DNA of 46,949 nucleotides from Eubacterium sp. UBA3782 (GTDB lineage Bacteria > Bacillota > Clostridia > Lachnospirales > Lachnospiraceae): NCBI GenBank assembly GCA_002368795.1, contig DFFG01000020.1:1-46949 (forward strand), given 5' to 3'. The notes under the pieces were generated by a model. It was not told the origin of the DNA, ran no database searches, and saw nothing but the letters and a program-made list of their open reading frames with translations. Both the position numbers and the translations under genes were made by a program. Below, piece by piece: positions 23,207 through 32,022 of this stretch (position 1 is the first letter of the stretch; the number at the start of each line of letters is the position of its first letter).

Positions 23207-24673
23207 TTACGCGTCTGAGCGGGAGAAGCCGTTTTTCATCTTCATGCTGGCCTCATAGAGGACCTTGTCCAGCAGAGCGTCTGTTGCTTCGCGGGCCATG
23301 TCGGCGATCTTCTGGTTGCAGGCGCCGATCTCTGCGCTGCCCATGGTCGCCGGATCAAAGGCCCGGTCAAATTCTCCTGTGATGCGGTGTCCCTCCACAT
23401 GAACCTTATTCTGGTACCGCTCGATATGGGAGCTGCACATCGCATACTGGGCATCGGCAAGGGCGCCCACCAGGCGGTTTGCCCAGTAGAAATTCTCTGT
23501 GCTGACGGTTCCATTGGTATCGCGAAGGTACGCAGGCGTATCCTCCACATTGGCGTAGAAAGGCAGAAATGCGTTGAACACATTTGAGCCCATGGCGATC
23601 CACTGGATAGCCATGATCTCCTTTGGCGCGTAGGGACGAAGCTGGGTCAGCGCTGCAAAATTGTTGCGGTTGACGCCGATGGGCCGGTATTTTCCGCGCA
23701 GGGACGGATCTCCGTGCTTTCCATAGGGATCGTAGGGCGTGCCCTGGAAATGGCCGGAGAGCACGTATTTCACATCCTCGACGGTGATCTTCCGCTCAGG
23801 CACACGGCACCAGGGAATATCGTCGGACTCCGGCAGATAATCGGCATCCGGTCCGTCCCAGACGTTGGTCGTCGGATTCAGGTAGCGCTCCATGAACCAG
23901 GCTCTGGGCGTATTGTAGCTGTGATCGGAGTCGTCACGGCTTCCGAAAGCGCCGCGCACATCAAAGTACTTCTCCTCTGCCAGCTTGTACCCATCCTCAT
24001 GCATCGTCACATCCAGATGGTTATCCTGGATAAAGGACAGAAGGTCGGCAGAACACAGGTAATCTTTGCCCTCGCCAAAGGCATCTGCAAAATCAAAGGA
24101 ATCGATCCCAAGCTGATTTGGCATCACCACGTAGGCATCGTCGGGACACCGTCTGGCGATCCAGTGATGGCCGCCGATAGACTCCAGCCACCAGACTTCG
24201 TCTACATCCTGGAAGCCCACACCGTTCATCTCATAGGTGCCAAACTGCTCCAGCAGCGCGCCAAGGCGCAGCACGCCATCTCTGGCACTGTGGATATAGG
24301 GAAGCACGATCGTCAGGAAGTCTTCCTCACCGATACCGCCCTTTACCAGCGGATCTGCACCCAGTACTCTGGGATTGGAGGTGATCGTCTCTGTCTCGCT
24401 CATGGCGATGTTTTCGGCGTTTACACCTGCCTCGCCCCAGATTCCCTCGTTCGGGAGAGCGTTGGGGACTGCCGTATAGCGCATCGGGTCATCCAGCAGG
24501 TCGATCTCCACTCCCGAGATCACGGACTTGTAATGGCGGGGCTGCTCCTCCGGCTTCACCACGATAAACTTCTTTGCTGTAAATTCTCCGGCACCGGAAT
24601 CCTCATTCCGCGCCATAAAGGTCGATCCGTCGTAGGTCGCTTTTTTGCCGACCAATATTGTTGTACAAGGCAT
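23207..24673 (-). CDS. C69-family dipeptidase
   Basis: A 488-residue N-terminal-nucleophile hydrolase of peptidase family C69 (PepD). The sequence starts MPCTTILVGKKATYDGS, so Cys3 is the nucleophile, exposed after removal of the first residues. MARNEDSG, GIWGEAGVNAENIAMSETE and WWLESIGGHHWIARRCPDD are family landmarks. It cleaves a broad range of dipeptides, usually in the cytoplasm. I chose the ATG at 24673, with GGAGGG 7 nt upstream, because a longer start would bury the nucleophile. A TATACT -10 (24708-24713) lies next to two 19-bp direct repeats at 24730-24767. Confidence 0.92.
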   Translation of the reverse strand: MPCTTILVGKKATYDGSTFMARNEDSGAGEFTAKKFIVVKPEEQPRHYKSVISGVEIDLLDDPMRYTAVPNALPNEGIWGEAGVNAENIAMSETETITSNPRVLGADPLVKGGIGEEDFLTIVLPYIHSARDGVLRLGALLEQFGTYEMNGVGFQDVDEVWWLESIGGHHWIARRCPDDAYVVMPNQLGIDSFDFADAFGEGKDYLCSADLLSFIQDNHLDVTMHEDGYKLAEEKYFDVRGAFGSRDDSDHSYNTPRAWFMERYLNPTTNVWDGPDADYLPESDDIPWCRVPERKITVEDVKYVLSGHFQGTPYDPYGKHGDPSLRGKYRPIGVNRNNFAALTQLRPYAPKEIMAIQWIAMGSNVFNAFLPFYANVEDTPAYLRDTNGTVSTENFYWANRLVGALADAQYAMCSSHIERYQNKVHVEGHRITGEFDRAFDPATMGSAEIGACNQKIADMAREATDALLDKVLYEASMKMKNGFSRSDA

Positions 24674-24729
24674 GATCACGCCCTCCTTTTCCTTTGTTTG
24701 ATTTCTAAGTATATACTTTATTTTCCTGC

Positions 24730-24767
24730 CGGGATCCGTAACTACTGTCGGGATCCGTAACTGCTGC
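24730..24767. repeat. Two 19-bp direct repeats upstream of the dipeptidase
   Basis: The first 14 bases (CGGGATCCGTAACT) are identical in two consecutive 19-bp units, and the remaining five differ at two positions. They cover the place where the -35 should be relative to the TATACT at 24708-24713, so they may be activator sites. Confidence 0.55.
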
Positions 24768-24860
24768 ATATATCTCGGACTGCTGCAAGATCCTGGGCTG
24801 CTGTGCGGATATAGGACAGCTTTGAAGATCTGCATCTCTGCTGCCTGCAGCCGTCTCCAT

Positions 24861-25913
24861 TTAGTGGGAAATAAACTCCTGGATCGCTGCCAGCTGCTCC
24901 TCCATGTAGATCAGGTCTGCCGCATGTCCCGCATGGGGAATGATGCGAAGGCTGAGCCGGTCCTCGGGAAGCACGGTCTGCAGCGCTTCGTAGAACCGCT
25001 GACTCTGGGGCATCGGCACAGTGATGTCGCAGTCCCCGTGAAGGATGCAGATCCGGATATCATCCCGCTCCGGAAGGTTTTTCAGAGCGTAGGTGACCGG
25101 AAAATAGGACAGCATTTCCTCCTCTGTCATCTCTGACATGTTTTTCCCCAGAAATGCCGACTCGAAATTCTCAAACCCGTTCAGAATTTCATCATCCGCC
25201 CAGGAATTGGCAAGGCGGATCATGGTAAGGGGATAACCGAGGGCTTTCCAGTCCCTGTCAAAATTCCCAAGCTCAACGCAACCGTAGAAATCGATGAGTG
25301 CCTGCACATTGGCCGACACCGGCTCTGCCAGCTCCTCCTCGCCGATGAAGGGAAGGTCGTTGAATTCGTCATCGCTGGTGACCGCTGCCATGGAAGCCAG
25401 ATAGCCGCCGGCCGACTCGCCCATGATAGTGATCCGGTCTGCGTTGTAGCCATAGGTCTCCGCATTTGCCCGCAGGAACCGCACTGCCGCCTTTACATCC
25501 TGAACAGCCGCCGGGAAGCAGGCCTCCTGGGCCAGCCGGTAGTTCACACTGGCCACGGCATACCCATGATCACGGAAATACTGATAGACCAGTTCAGTCT
25601 GCCTGGTCTGGGATGTCCCGGCAACAAAGCCGCCGCCATGCACCATCACGATGAGCTCGGGTTTCTCCTCGCTCTCCGGCACATAGAGATCCAGATAATC
25701 CGATGCCGAGACGTCCGCATAGGGAATATTCATATAGGTCTTTCCGCCATTCCACTCTGCGTTTTCATCCAGATCGATCTTCGGTGCAACGGCGTGATAA
25801 AAAATAGCTTTTGCTGCATTCGGATACAGCAGGCAAGCCACGGCTGCCACAAGAACAACGACCAGAAGAATGCATCCGATAATCCTTGCCGCAATATTCT
25901 TCTTTTTCTTCAT
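24861..25913 (-). CDS. Alpha/beta hydrolase (esterase), membrane-anchored
   Basis: A 350-residue enzyme. Residues 1-30 hold a lysine-rich start and one hydrophobic helix (IIGCILLVVVLVAAVACLL), so it is probably anchored facing outward. The catalytic domain is of the hormone-sensitive-lipase/carboxylesterase type: oxyanion hole VHGGGFVAG, nucleophile elbow GESAGG, an Asp in HGDCDITVP and the His in HAGHAAD. It should hydrolyse short acyl esters, perhaps on polysaccharides. AGGAG lies about 10 nt before the ATG at 25913; an in-frame ATG at 25955 has no SD. No operon partners are evident. Confidence 0.88.
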   Translation of the reverse strand: MKKKKNIAARIIGCILLVVVLVAAVACLLYPNAAKAIFYHAVAPKIDLDENAEWNGGKTYMNIPYADVSASDYLDLYVPESEEKPELIVMVHGGGFVAGTSQTRQTELVYQYFRDHGYAVASVNYRLAQEACFPAAVQDVKAAVRFLRANAETYGYNADRITIMGESAGGYLASMAAVTSDDEFNDLPFIGEEELAEPVSANVQALIDFYGCVELGNFDRDWKALGYPLTMIRLANSWADDEILNGFENFESAFLGKNMSEMTEEEMLSYFPVTYALKNLPERDDIRICILHGDCDITVPMPQSQRFYEALQTVLPEDRLSLRIIPHAGHAADLIYMEEQLAAIQEFISH

Positions 25914-26227
25914 ATCTGTGCTCTCCTTTTGGTGTGCCGGCATCAGCCTGACCACCGGTTTTGCTAAATACTGTTCTTAATAAGTACTCGATCATCTTTG
26001 GATCGTCTGTCAAATGATTATATATACGCTTCTATATGTACTTAAAATATAATACCCCATGCAAAGAACAAACATGAAAAGAACATATATCACATAAACA
26101 GCAGGCACTTTCGGCAATATTCGGCCGCTAAGTGAGAGGCAATGCAGAACATCCGCAAACCTGAAGATGAGTCTCTGCAGTAAGGCTCTGTTTTTCATCG
26201 ATCAGATGTCACTGTCCTGCATCTGGC

Positions 26228-26320
26228 AAAAAATCGCGCATAAGCCTCCTTCGGAAGCATCCGCTGCGTAAGAACAGCGCGGATGCGTTTTTCGGAAGAA
26301 TGCCTATGCACGACTTATTT
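26228..26320 (-). repeat. Structured repeat family 1, diverged copy D
   Basis: On the minus strand it reads AAGTCGTGCATA, GCATTCTTCCG, then CGCTGTTCTTACGCAGCGG and closes with GCTTATGCGCGATTTTTT. Paired arms: TCGCGCATAAGC with GCCTATGCACGA, and CATCCGCTG with CAGCGCGGATG. It is half the length of copies A-C and lies directly after the SufBD gene, where it can terminate transcription. No gene is supported in 25914-26346; a 62-codon ORF there has no SD. Confidence 0.65.
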
Positions 26321-26346
26321 TTCACTGCGATCTGGTTTATGGCAGG

Positions 26347-27264
26347 TCAGCGCAGGAAGCCCTGGATGATGGTATCCTCGGCTTCTTTCTCAGAAAGGCC
26401 AAGCGTCATCAGCTTGTTCAGCTGCTCGCCGGCGATCTTTCCGATGGCTGCCTCATGGATCAGCGAAGCTTCGACATTGGTCGCCTTCAGCTGCGGTGTG
26501 GCCAGGATGACGCCGTGATCCATGATGATGGAATCACACTCGGCATGGCCCTTGCATGCTGCGTTGCCGTCGATGCCGATGACAATCTCCTGGCTGCTCT
26601 CCTCCTTGGCAACGCCGCGGCTGATGATGTCACAGCTGCTGCCGTCGCCGTTCATGGCAACATGCATCTCTGCCTTTGCGCTCTGGCTGCCGTTGGTCAG
26701 GATCTTGTCATGGATGATCACAGATGCACCCGGACCCAGCTTTGCCTCGGTAATCCGGAGGGTATCATCGATGCCGGCGATCTGGGAGGTCTCCAGCTCC
26801 ATGACGGCGCCCTCTTCCAGCTCGATGATGGTGGTCGGGTTCATGAAACGCTTTCCGGATCCCGTTCCCTCACCGTAATGCTTCTCGAAATATTTGACAT
26901 GACTGTTCTTGCCCACAAAGAAGCTGTGGATACCATCATGCTGGGAATCTTCGCCGCCGCAGTTGGAGATGCCGCAGCCGGCCACGATCGTTACATCACA
27001 GTCCTCGCCGACGAAAAAGTCATTGTAGACCAGATCCTTCAGTCCGGTCTTGCTGATGATGACCGGGATGTGTACGCTCTCCTTCTTTGTGCCGGGCTTG
27101 AAGATGATGTCGATACCCGGCTTGTCTGTCTTGGTCACGATATCGATATTGGCCGTCGTATTTCTGGCGGCACTTTCACCGTTTGCACGGATATTGTAAG
27201 CTCCCTGGGGCAGCGCATCCAGAGCCGCTACCTCCATCAGAAGGTTCTTCTGTATTGCATCCAT
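26347..27264 (-). CDS. SufB/SufD-like Fe-S scaffold (SMS-type SmsB)
   Basis: A 305-residue SufBD-core protein with the right-handed beta-helix pattern (VYNDFFVGEDCDVTIVAGCGISNCGG; HSFFVGKNSHVKYFEKHYGEG; SDIIMDHGVILATPQL) and the C-terminal EAAIGKIAGEQLNKLMTLGLSEKEAEDTIIQGFL. It is shorter than SufB or SufD of the full SUF system. With the ATPase 3 bp upstream it forms the two-gene minimal SUF (SMS) arrangement known from archaea and anaerobic bacteria, which assembles Fe-S clusters in the cytoplasm. No cysteine desulfurase or SufU adjoins it. Repeat copy D lies just downstream. Confidence 0.88.
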   Translation of the reverse strand: MDAIQKNLLMEVAALDALPQGAYNIRANGESAARNTTANIDIVTKTDKPGIDIIFKPGTKKESVHIPVIISKTGLKDLVYNDFFVGEDCDVTIVAGCGISNCGGEDSQHDGIHSFFVGKNSHVKYFEKHYGEGTGSGKRFMNPTTIIELEEGAVMELETSQIAGIDDTLRITEAKLGPGASVIIHDKILTNGSQSAKAEMHVAMNGDGSSCDIISRGVAKEESSQEIVIGIDGNAACKGHAECDSIIMDHGVILATPQLKATNVEASLIHEAAIGKIAGEQLNKLMTLGLSEKEAEDTIIQGFLR

Positions 27265-27267
27265 CTC

Positions 27268-28020
27268 TTAGATCTCCTTTGCCTTTATTGCCTGCTCGAT
27301 CTTCCTGCTGTGCTCCTCCAGAATAGAGCATGCGCTGCTCATCAGGTTTTCATTCAGCACTCCGAGCACTTCTTCTCTGGCTGCATACTGCTCAACACGT
27401 CCATCCTTCAGATAGATGATCTTGTCGGCGATATCCAGGATACGCTCCTGATGGCTGATGATCACGATGGTGCCGGATGTCCTGGCGTAGAGCTCCTCAA
27501 AGATATGGATCAGACTCTTGAAGCTCCACAGATCGATGCCTGCCTCCGGCTCGTCGAAAAGGGACAGCTTTGTGCCTCTGGCCGCCGTCATGGCGATCTC
27601 GATCCTCTTCATCTCACCGCCGGAAAGGGTATCGTTCAGCTCACGGTAGATATAGTCCTTTGCACACAGACCGACATCGCTCAGGATCTCGCAGGCCTGG
27701 TTGAAGGTGAACTTTTTGCCGCCGGCCAGATCCAGCAGATCCTTGACCCGAAGGCCCTTGAAGCGGACCGGCTGCTGGAAGGCGTAGCTGATGCCAAGGT
27801 TTGCTCTCTCGTTGATCGGCATGTTGGTGATATCCACACCGTCCAGAAGTACACGTCCGGTGGTCGGCTGGACCAGTCCCATGATGATCTTCAGCAGGGT
27901 CGATTTGCCGCTGCCGTTCGGTCCGGTGACCGCGACGAAACGGTCATCGATCGTCAGATTGATATCCCGTAGGATCTCATTATCCTCTGCGGTATAGCTG
28001 ATGTTTTCCAGTACAAGCAT
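27268..28020 (-). CDS. sufC: SufC-like Fe-S assembly ATPase (SMS-type SmsC)
   Basis: A 250-residue ABC-type ATPase. Walker A GPNGSGKST (about 33-41), Q-loop SYAFQQPVRF, signature TLSGGEMKRIEIA, Walker B LSLFDEPEAGID and switch IISHQ are intact. The DEPEAGID form of Walker B and the absence of a permease are features of SufC. It supplies ATP-driven conformational change to the SufBD-like partner encoded 3 bp downstream. The ATG at 28020 has a poor but usable upstream region. The gene is divergent from the ROK kinase across 250 bp. Confidence 0.9.
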   Translation of the reverse strand: MLVLENISYTAEDNEILRDINLTIDDRFVAVTGPNGSGKSTLLKIIMGLVQPTTGRVLLDGVDITNMPINERANLGISYAFQQPVRFKGLRVKDLLDLAGGKKFTFNQACEILSDVGLCAKDYIYRELNDTLSGGEMKRIEIAMTAARGTKLSLFDEPEAGIDLWSFKSLIHIFEELYARTSGTIVIISHQERILDIADKIIYLKDGRVEQYAAREEVLGVLNENLMSSACSILEEHSRKIEQAIKAKEI

Positions 28021-28182
28021 ATATATTTTCCTCCGAAAGAATAAAGAAGCCTTACAATTGCAGCCTCCATTTATAATCTCATCGCTATATTCTATTCTAT
28101 TTTGGATGAAATGTCCAATATATTTCCCAGGACAAAAGAAGGTATCCGTACCGATAGGCTCTTTCGTGCCAGGTCTGCCCTG

Positions 28183-28191
28183 TGGTATAAT
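28183..28191 (+). promoter_or_regulatory. Extended -10 promoter of the ROK gene
   Basis: TGGTATAAT (28183-28191) is a perfect extended -10; there is no good -35. It lies about 80 nt before the start codon. Confidence 0.55.
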
Positions 28192-28270
28192 TAAGACAGA
28201 ATTTTTCTGGTCCTGTACAGCAAAGTTTTAACTGTATCAGTCCTGTTTAATCTGTGGATGGAGGTGCTTT

Positions 28271-29239
28271 ATGTCTGAATCGTATAATATCTGTCTGGAT
28301 GTCGGCGGTACCAAGGTGCTTGGCGTCATCTTCAATGAGAAACGCGAGATCATCTACCGCCTGAAAAAGAGATCAAAAAGCAATGGCGACTCCTCGGCCA
28401 ATGTAGAGGATGTCATCGTCAGCGTCGTGGAGGAGATGATCCAGGAATCCGGGATCAAGCGGAACCGCATCAATGCGATCGCTTCCTGCGCGCCCGGTGT
28501 CATCGACCAGGACAAGGGCATCGTCCTGTTCACCCCAAACCTTCCCTGGCGCAATTATGACATGAAAAGCTCCATGGAAAAGAAGTTCGGCGTACCCTTC
28601 TATGTGGGCAACGACGTGAACCTGGGCGTCCTTGGCGAATATAAATACGGCGCCGGCAAGGGCTACAAGAACATCGTCGGCTTCTTTGTGGGCACCGGCA
28701 TGGGCGGCGGCCTGATCCTGAACGGCAAGCTGTACACCGGCCATATGTTTAAGGGCGCCGAGTACGGCCACATGATCCTGGATCCGGAAGGCCCCCTGTG
28801 CAACTGCGGCCAGAGAGGCTGCCTGGAGACCTTCTCCAGCAAACAGGGCATGTCTGCCTACATCCGCCAGCAGACCTCCCGCGGACGGACATCCATGCTC
28901 TCCGCCGATGTCCAGAACGGCGTCTTCCGCAGCAAACCCCTGAAAAAGGCTCTTGCAGCAAATGATGCGGTCGCCGTCGAAGCCGTTGACCGCGCCTGCC
29001 ATTACCTGGCCATTGCCACCGGCAATATGATCAACACCTTCAGCCCGGACCTCGTCCTCTATGGCGGCGGCGTCATCGAGGCGGTCGGCGATATCTTCCT
29101 CGAGAAGGTCCTGGCCGAGGTAGACCGCTACTGCATGCCTGCGATCCGCGAGACCGTGGAACTGAAGACCGCCGCCCTCGGCGACGACTCGATCCTCTAC
29201 GGCGATCTTGCCATGATCGAGGCCGCAAAGAAAAACTGA
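28271..29239 (+). CDS. ROK-family sugar kinase (glucokinase-like)
   Basis: A 322-residue kinase. The ATP-binding DVGGTKVLGVIF starts at residue 10, GNDVNLGVLGEY carries the catalytic Asp, VGTGMGGGLILNG is the second phosphate loop, EYGHM binds sugar, and CNCGQRGCLETF is the ROK zinc motif. No DNA-binding domain is present, so it is an enzyme and not a ROK repressor. It phosphorylates a hexose, most often glucose, in the cytoplasm. GGAGG lies 6 nt before the ATG. It is a single gene ending at structured repeat copy B. Confidence 0.92.
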   Translation: MSESYNICLDVGGTKVLGVIFNEKREIIYRLKKRSKSNGDSSANVEDVIVSVVEEMIQESGIKRNRINAIASCAPGVIDQDKGIVLFTPNLPWRNYDMKSSMEKKFGVPFYVGNDVNLGVLGEYKYGAGKGYKNIVGFFVGTGMGGGLILNGKLYTGHMFKGAEYGHMILDPEGPLCNCGQRGCLETFSSKQGMSAYIRQQTSRGRTSMLSADVQNGVFRSKPLKKALAANDAVAVEAVDRACHYLAIATGNMINTFSPDLVLYGGGVIEAVGDIFLEKVLAEVDRYCMPAIRETVELKTAALGDDSILYGDLAMIEAAKKN

Positions 29240-29311
29240 CTGCAGCGCAGCAAAAAGCTGCCTGCCACAAACAAATAGAGACGGCTGGCTGCCAGATTGA
29301 ATAACGACAGC

Positions 29312-29490
29312 GGGGCTGCCGCACGATCTTACCGTGCATAAATATTCTTCCGGGAAACGCTTTCGCTCTGTCCTCGCGCAGCGGTACTAAGTCGGAATCC
29401 TTGAATAGGATTCCTCCAAGTACCGGCTGAGGTCAGTTCCCTGCAGAATGTTTATGCACGGTTTTGCTTCGTGCGGCAGCCCCCTTTTTT
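29312..29490 (+). repeat. Structured repeat family 1, copy B
   Basis: Outer arms GGGGCTGCCGCACGA (29312-29326) and TCGTGCGGCAGCCCC (29469-29483) pair perfectly, followed by six T. The same stem in copy A has a different sequence that still pairs. Inner elements CCGTGCATAAATATTCT/AGAATGTTTATGCACGG and CGGTACT/AGTACCG are kept. It lies between the convergent ROK and P-type ATPase genes. Confidence 0.88.
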
Positions 29491-29512
29491 GCTGACAGCC
29501 ATGCCTTTACGA

Positions 29513-31633
29513 TCAGGTGTAGCCGCCTTCCTTATAATACTCTTCCGGCGGGATCATGTTCTGCATGTTCCGCAGGCAGAGTGCTATCGTTGATGTGTTG
29601 TGCAGCAGAGCCGCTGTTCCCGGCGTCACCAGACCCAGAATGCCGGCTGCCAGGATGGCTGCGTTGGACGCGATGCCTACGCTGCCGGTATTTTTCATCC
29701 GGCTCATCAGCTTGACGCTCAGCTCGCGCAGGGCGATCAGCTGCTCCAGATCGGAGCCGGCCAGGGTGATGTCCGCGATCTCGCGGGCGATATCTGCACC
29801 CTCCTTCATGGCGATGCCGACATCCGCAGCGGAAAGTGCCGGGGAATCGTTGATGCCGTCGCCGATCATCACGACGCGGTGTCCTGCATTTTTCTCCATC
29901 TCCACGAACCGGGCTTTATCCTCCGGCAGGACCTCCGCATAGTACCGGTCCACACCGGCCTGGGCGGCGATGGCCGCTGCCGTCCGCTCACTGTCGCCGG
30001 TCATCATGACGATGTTGGTGAAGCCTGCTTTTCTGAGCCTGTCGATCACCACCGGTGTCTCTTCCTTGATCGGATCGTCGATGCCGATGATCGCCGCAAG
30101 CACACCGCCGATGGCCATGTACAGATGCGAGTACTGTGCCGGCAGATGGGCAAGCTTTTCCTGATCCTCCGGCCGGACCACGGTCTTCTCATCATTGAAG
30201 ACAAAGTTGTAGCTTCCGATGATCACACGCTCGCCGCCAGCCTCCGAAACGATGCCGTGGGCAATGATATACTCGGGCTTGGAATGCGGAACACCGTAGT
30301 TCAGGTTCCGTTCTCTTGCTGCCTGAACAACTGCGTTGGCCAGCGAGTGGGGGAAATGCTCCTCCAGGTCGGCTGCCAGACACAGCATCTCGTCCGGGTC
30401 TCTTCCTTCCATGCAGACGATCTCCTCCACCTTCGGGATCGACCGGGTCAGTGTGCCGGTCTTGTCGAAGACGATGGTGTCCGCATCGGAAAGCATCTCC
30501 AGGAATTTGCCGCCCTTGACGGTCATGTGATGCCCGCTGGCTTCGCGCATGGCGGAAAGAACCGCGATGGGCATGGCTACCTCGATGGCACAGGAGAAGT
30601 CGACCATCAGGACAGAAGCTGCCTTGGTCACATTCCGGGTGAGCAGCCAGGTAAGAGCTGCCGTGCCGAAGGTATAGGGAATCAGCTGGCTAACCAGCCG
30701 CTCAGCCTGGCTCTGGGTCTGAGCCACCATGCTCTCAGACTCCTCGATCATGCGGACGATGTTGTCATACCTGGTCTGGCCGGAGGTCTCCTTGACCTCG
30801 ATCACCAGCTCACCCTCGTCAATGACCGTGCCGGCATATACCGTAATGCCCTTCTCCTTGTGGACCGGGATAGATTCTCCCGTAAGAGCCGCCTGGTTCA
30901 CCATAGCCTCGCCCTCATAGACGATACCATCCATGGGGATGACATTGCCCATGTAGACGCAGATCTTATCGCCGGCCTGCACCTGAGACGGGCTGACCGA
31001 TACGGCCTCGCCGTTCTCCATCTTCCAGACTCTGGAAATATTCAGCGCCAGAGACTGCGCCAGGTCATCGACCGATTTCTTGTAGGTCCACTCCTCCAGG
31101 ATCTCACCGAGCTCTGTCAGGAAGATGATGGATCCGGCAGTCGAAAAATCACCGGTCAGTATGGAGGCCAGGATCGCTGATGCGTGGACGATCTCGGCAC
31201 TGAACTTCCGTCCAAGCAGATCCTTCATACCGTCTGCAATGAAGGGAGCGCCATTTTTCATGACCCAAAGTGCACGGATCGGTGCGGGAAGCAGCAGCCG
31301 CTTTGCCACTCTTGTCATCACCTTTACGGCGATCTTTTCCTTGAACTCCTCGTTGGTGGCTCTTCCCGAAACCGCGGGAACGTACTCCGCAAGCGCCGGA
31401 TCCCCGGGATCGGCTTTGCGGATAAAGTCGAGCAGATTTTTCTCTGCTCCGACAGCCGTGGGATTGAACTTGCAAATGATCTGTCCAGTACGGTACAGCA
31501 CCTGCACATTCTGTACACCCGGCTGTTCAAGAATCGAATAATACAGGACGTCAGCCTCCCTGCTGTCAAGCCGTCTGACGGCAAGATCCAGGTGGACCCG
31601 TCCTCTTGTCTTATGCAGTACCCTGAAGTTCAT
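29513..31633 (-). CDS. P1B-type heavy-metal translocating ATPase without CPC motif
   Basis: A 706-residue pump. Residues 1-60 form an HMA-like fold lacking CxxC. TGES is at 251-254, the phosphorylated Asp390 is in DKTGT, HFPHSLANAV stands where the P1B SEHPL motif lies, and GDGINDSPAL closes the P domain. The membrane motif usually CPC or SPC is VDFSCAIEVAMP, with one Cys (348). Hydrophobic segments near 100-135 and 150-175 stand for the N-terminal helices. It exports a metal ion across the membrane; the ion is not predictable from this motif. GGAGG precedes the ATG. It follows the DUF6110-like gene by 19 bp, under the CsoR-box promoter at 32023-32051. Confidence 0.9.
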   Translation of the reverse strand: MNFRVLHKTRGRVHLDLAVRRLDSREADVLYYSILEQPGVQNVQVLYRTGQIICKFNPTAVGAEKNLLDFIRKADPGDPALAEYVPAVSGRATNEEFKEKIAVKVMTRVAKRLLLPAPIRALWVMKNGAPFIADGMKDLLGRKFSAEIVHASAILASILTGDFSTAGSIIFLTELGEILEEWTYKKSVDDLAQSLALNISRVWKMENGEAVSVSPSQVQAGDKICVYMGNVIPMDGIVYEGEAMVNQAALTGESIPVHKEKGITVYAGTVIDEGELVIEVKETSGQTRYDNIVRMIEESESMVAQTQSQAERLVSQLIPYTFGTAALTWLLTRNVTKAASVLMVDFSCAIEVAMPIAVLSAMREASGHHMTVKGGKFLEMLSDADTIVFDKTGTLTRSIPKVEEIVCMEGRDPDEMLCLAADLEEHFPHSLANAVVQAARERNLNYGVPHSKPEYIIAHGIVSEAGGERVIIGSYNFVFNDEKTVVRPEDQEKLAHLPAQYSHLYMAIGGVLAAIIGIDDPIKEETPVVIDRLRKAGFTNIVMMTGDSERTAAAIAAQAGVDRYYAEVLPEDKARFVEMEKNAGHRVVMIGDGINDSPALSAADVGIAMKEGADIAREIADITLAGSDLEQLIALRELSVKLMSRMKNTGSVGIASNAAILAAGILGLVTPGTAALLHNTSTIALCLRNMQNMIPPEEYYKEGGYT

Positions 31634-31652
31634 GCAAGCACCTCCCCCAGGC

Positions 31653-31916
31653 TCACGCCTCGGTGGTGTTTGCTTCTTCGTATTCCCGATCCAGCATCGC
31701 GTAATACTTCTCGGTCAGCTCCTTGGCATCTGCCTTGATGTTGCCGGCAGCAGCCTGGACCTTCTCTGTATCCGCCATCACCCTGTCCTTGGCGATCATG
31801 GCGCCGGCCACTACATACTTATACCCTCTCTGGGCAAACTTGCTGGTAAAAAAGGTCATGCCGCAGACACCTGCAAGAGCACCGATCGCATACTTTCCAA
31901 GACTGGAACTGAACAT
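31653..31916 (-). CDS. DUF6110-like small membrane-associated protein
   Basis: An 87-residue protein. The N-terminal GKYAIGALAGVCGMTFFTSKF is a glycine-rich hydrophobic helix and the rest is a charged helix (VMADTEKVQAAAGNIKADAKELTEKYYAMLDREYEE). I recall similar proteins (DUF6110) encoded next to this type of ATPase in gut Clostridia. AAGGAGG lies 8 nt before the ATG at 31916; the longer frame up to 32051 runs into the promoter and is not coding. It is first in the metal operon, so it may be a subunit, a stabiliser or a metal handler for the pump. No metal motif is evident. Confidence 0.7.
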   Translation of the reverse strand: MFSSSLGKYAIGALAGVCGMTFFTSKFAQRGYKYVVAGAMIAKDRVMADTEKVQAAAGNIKADAKELTEKYYAMLDREYEEANTTEA

Positions 31917-32022
31917 AACAGGAACCTCCTTATAAATACAATAAATAAAAATACCAAACCAACCGAATGCGCCGTCATCGGCGCACACAAAACTGCAGGT
32001 CCATTTCTTCCCTGCAAAAGCA

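Noticed and set aside
26010..26198. 62-codon minus-strand ORF with one hydrophobic segment
   Set aside because: No SD, no terminator of its own, skewed composition from an AT-rich intergenic stretch.
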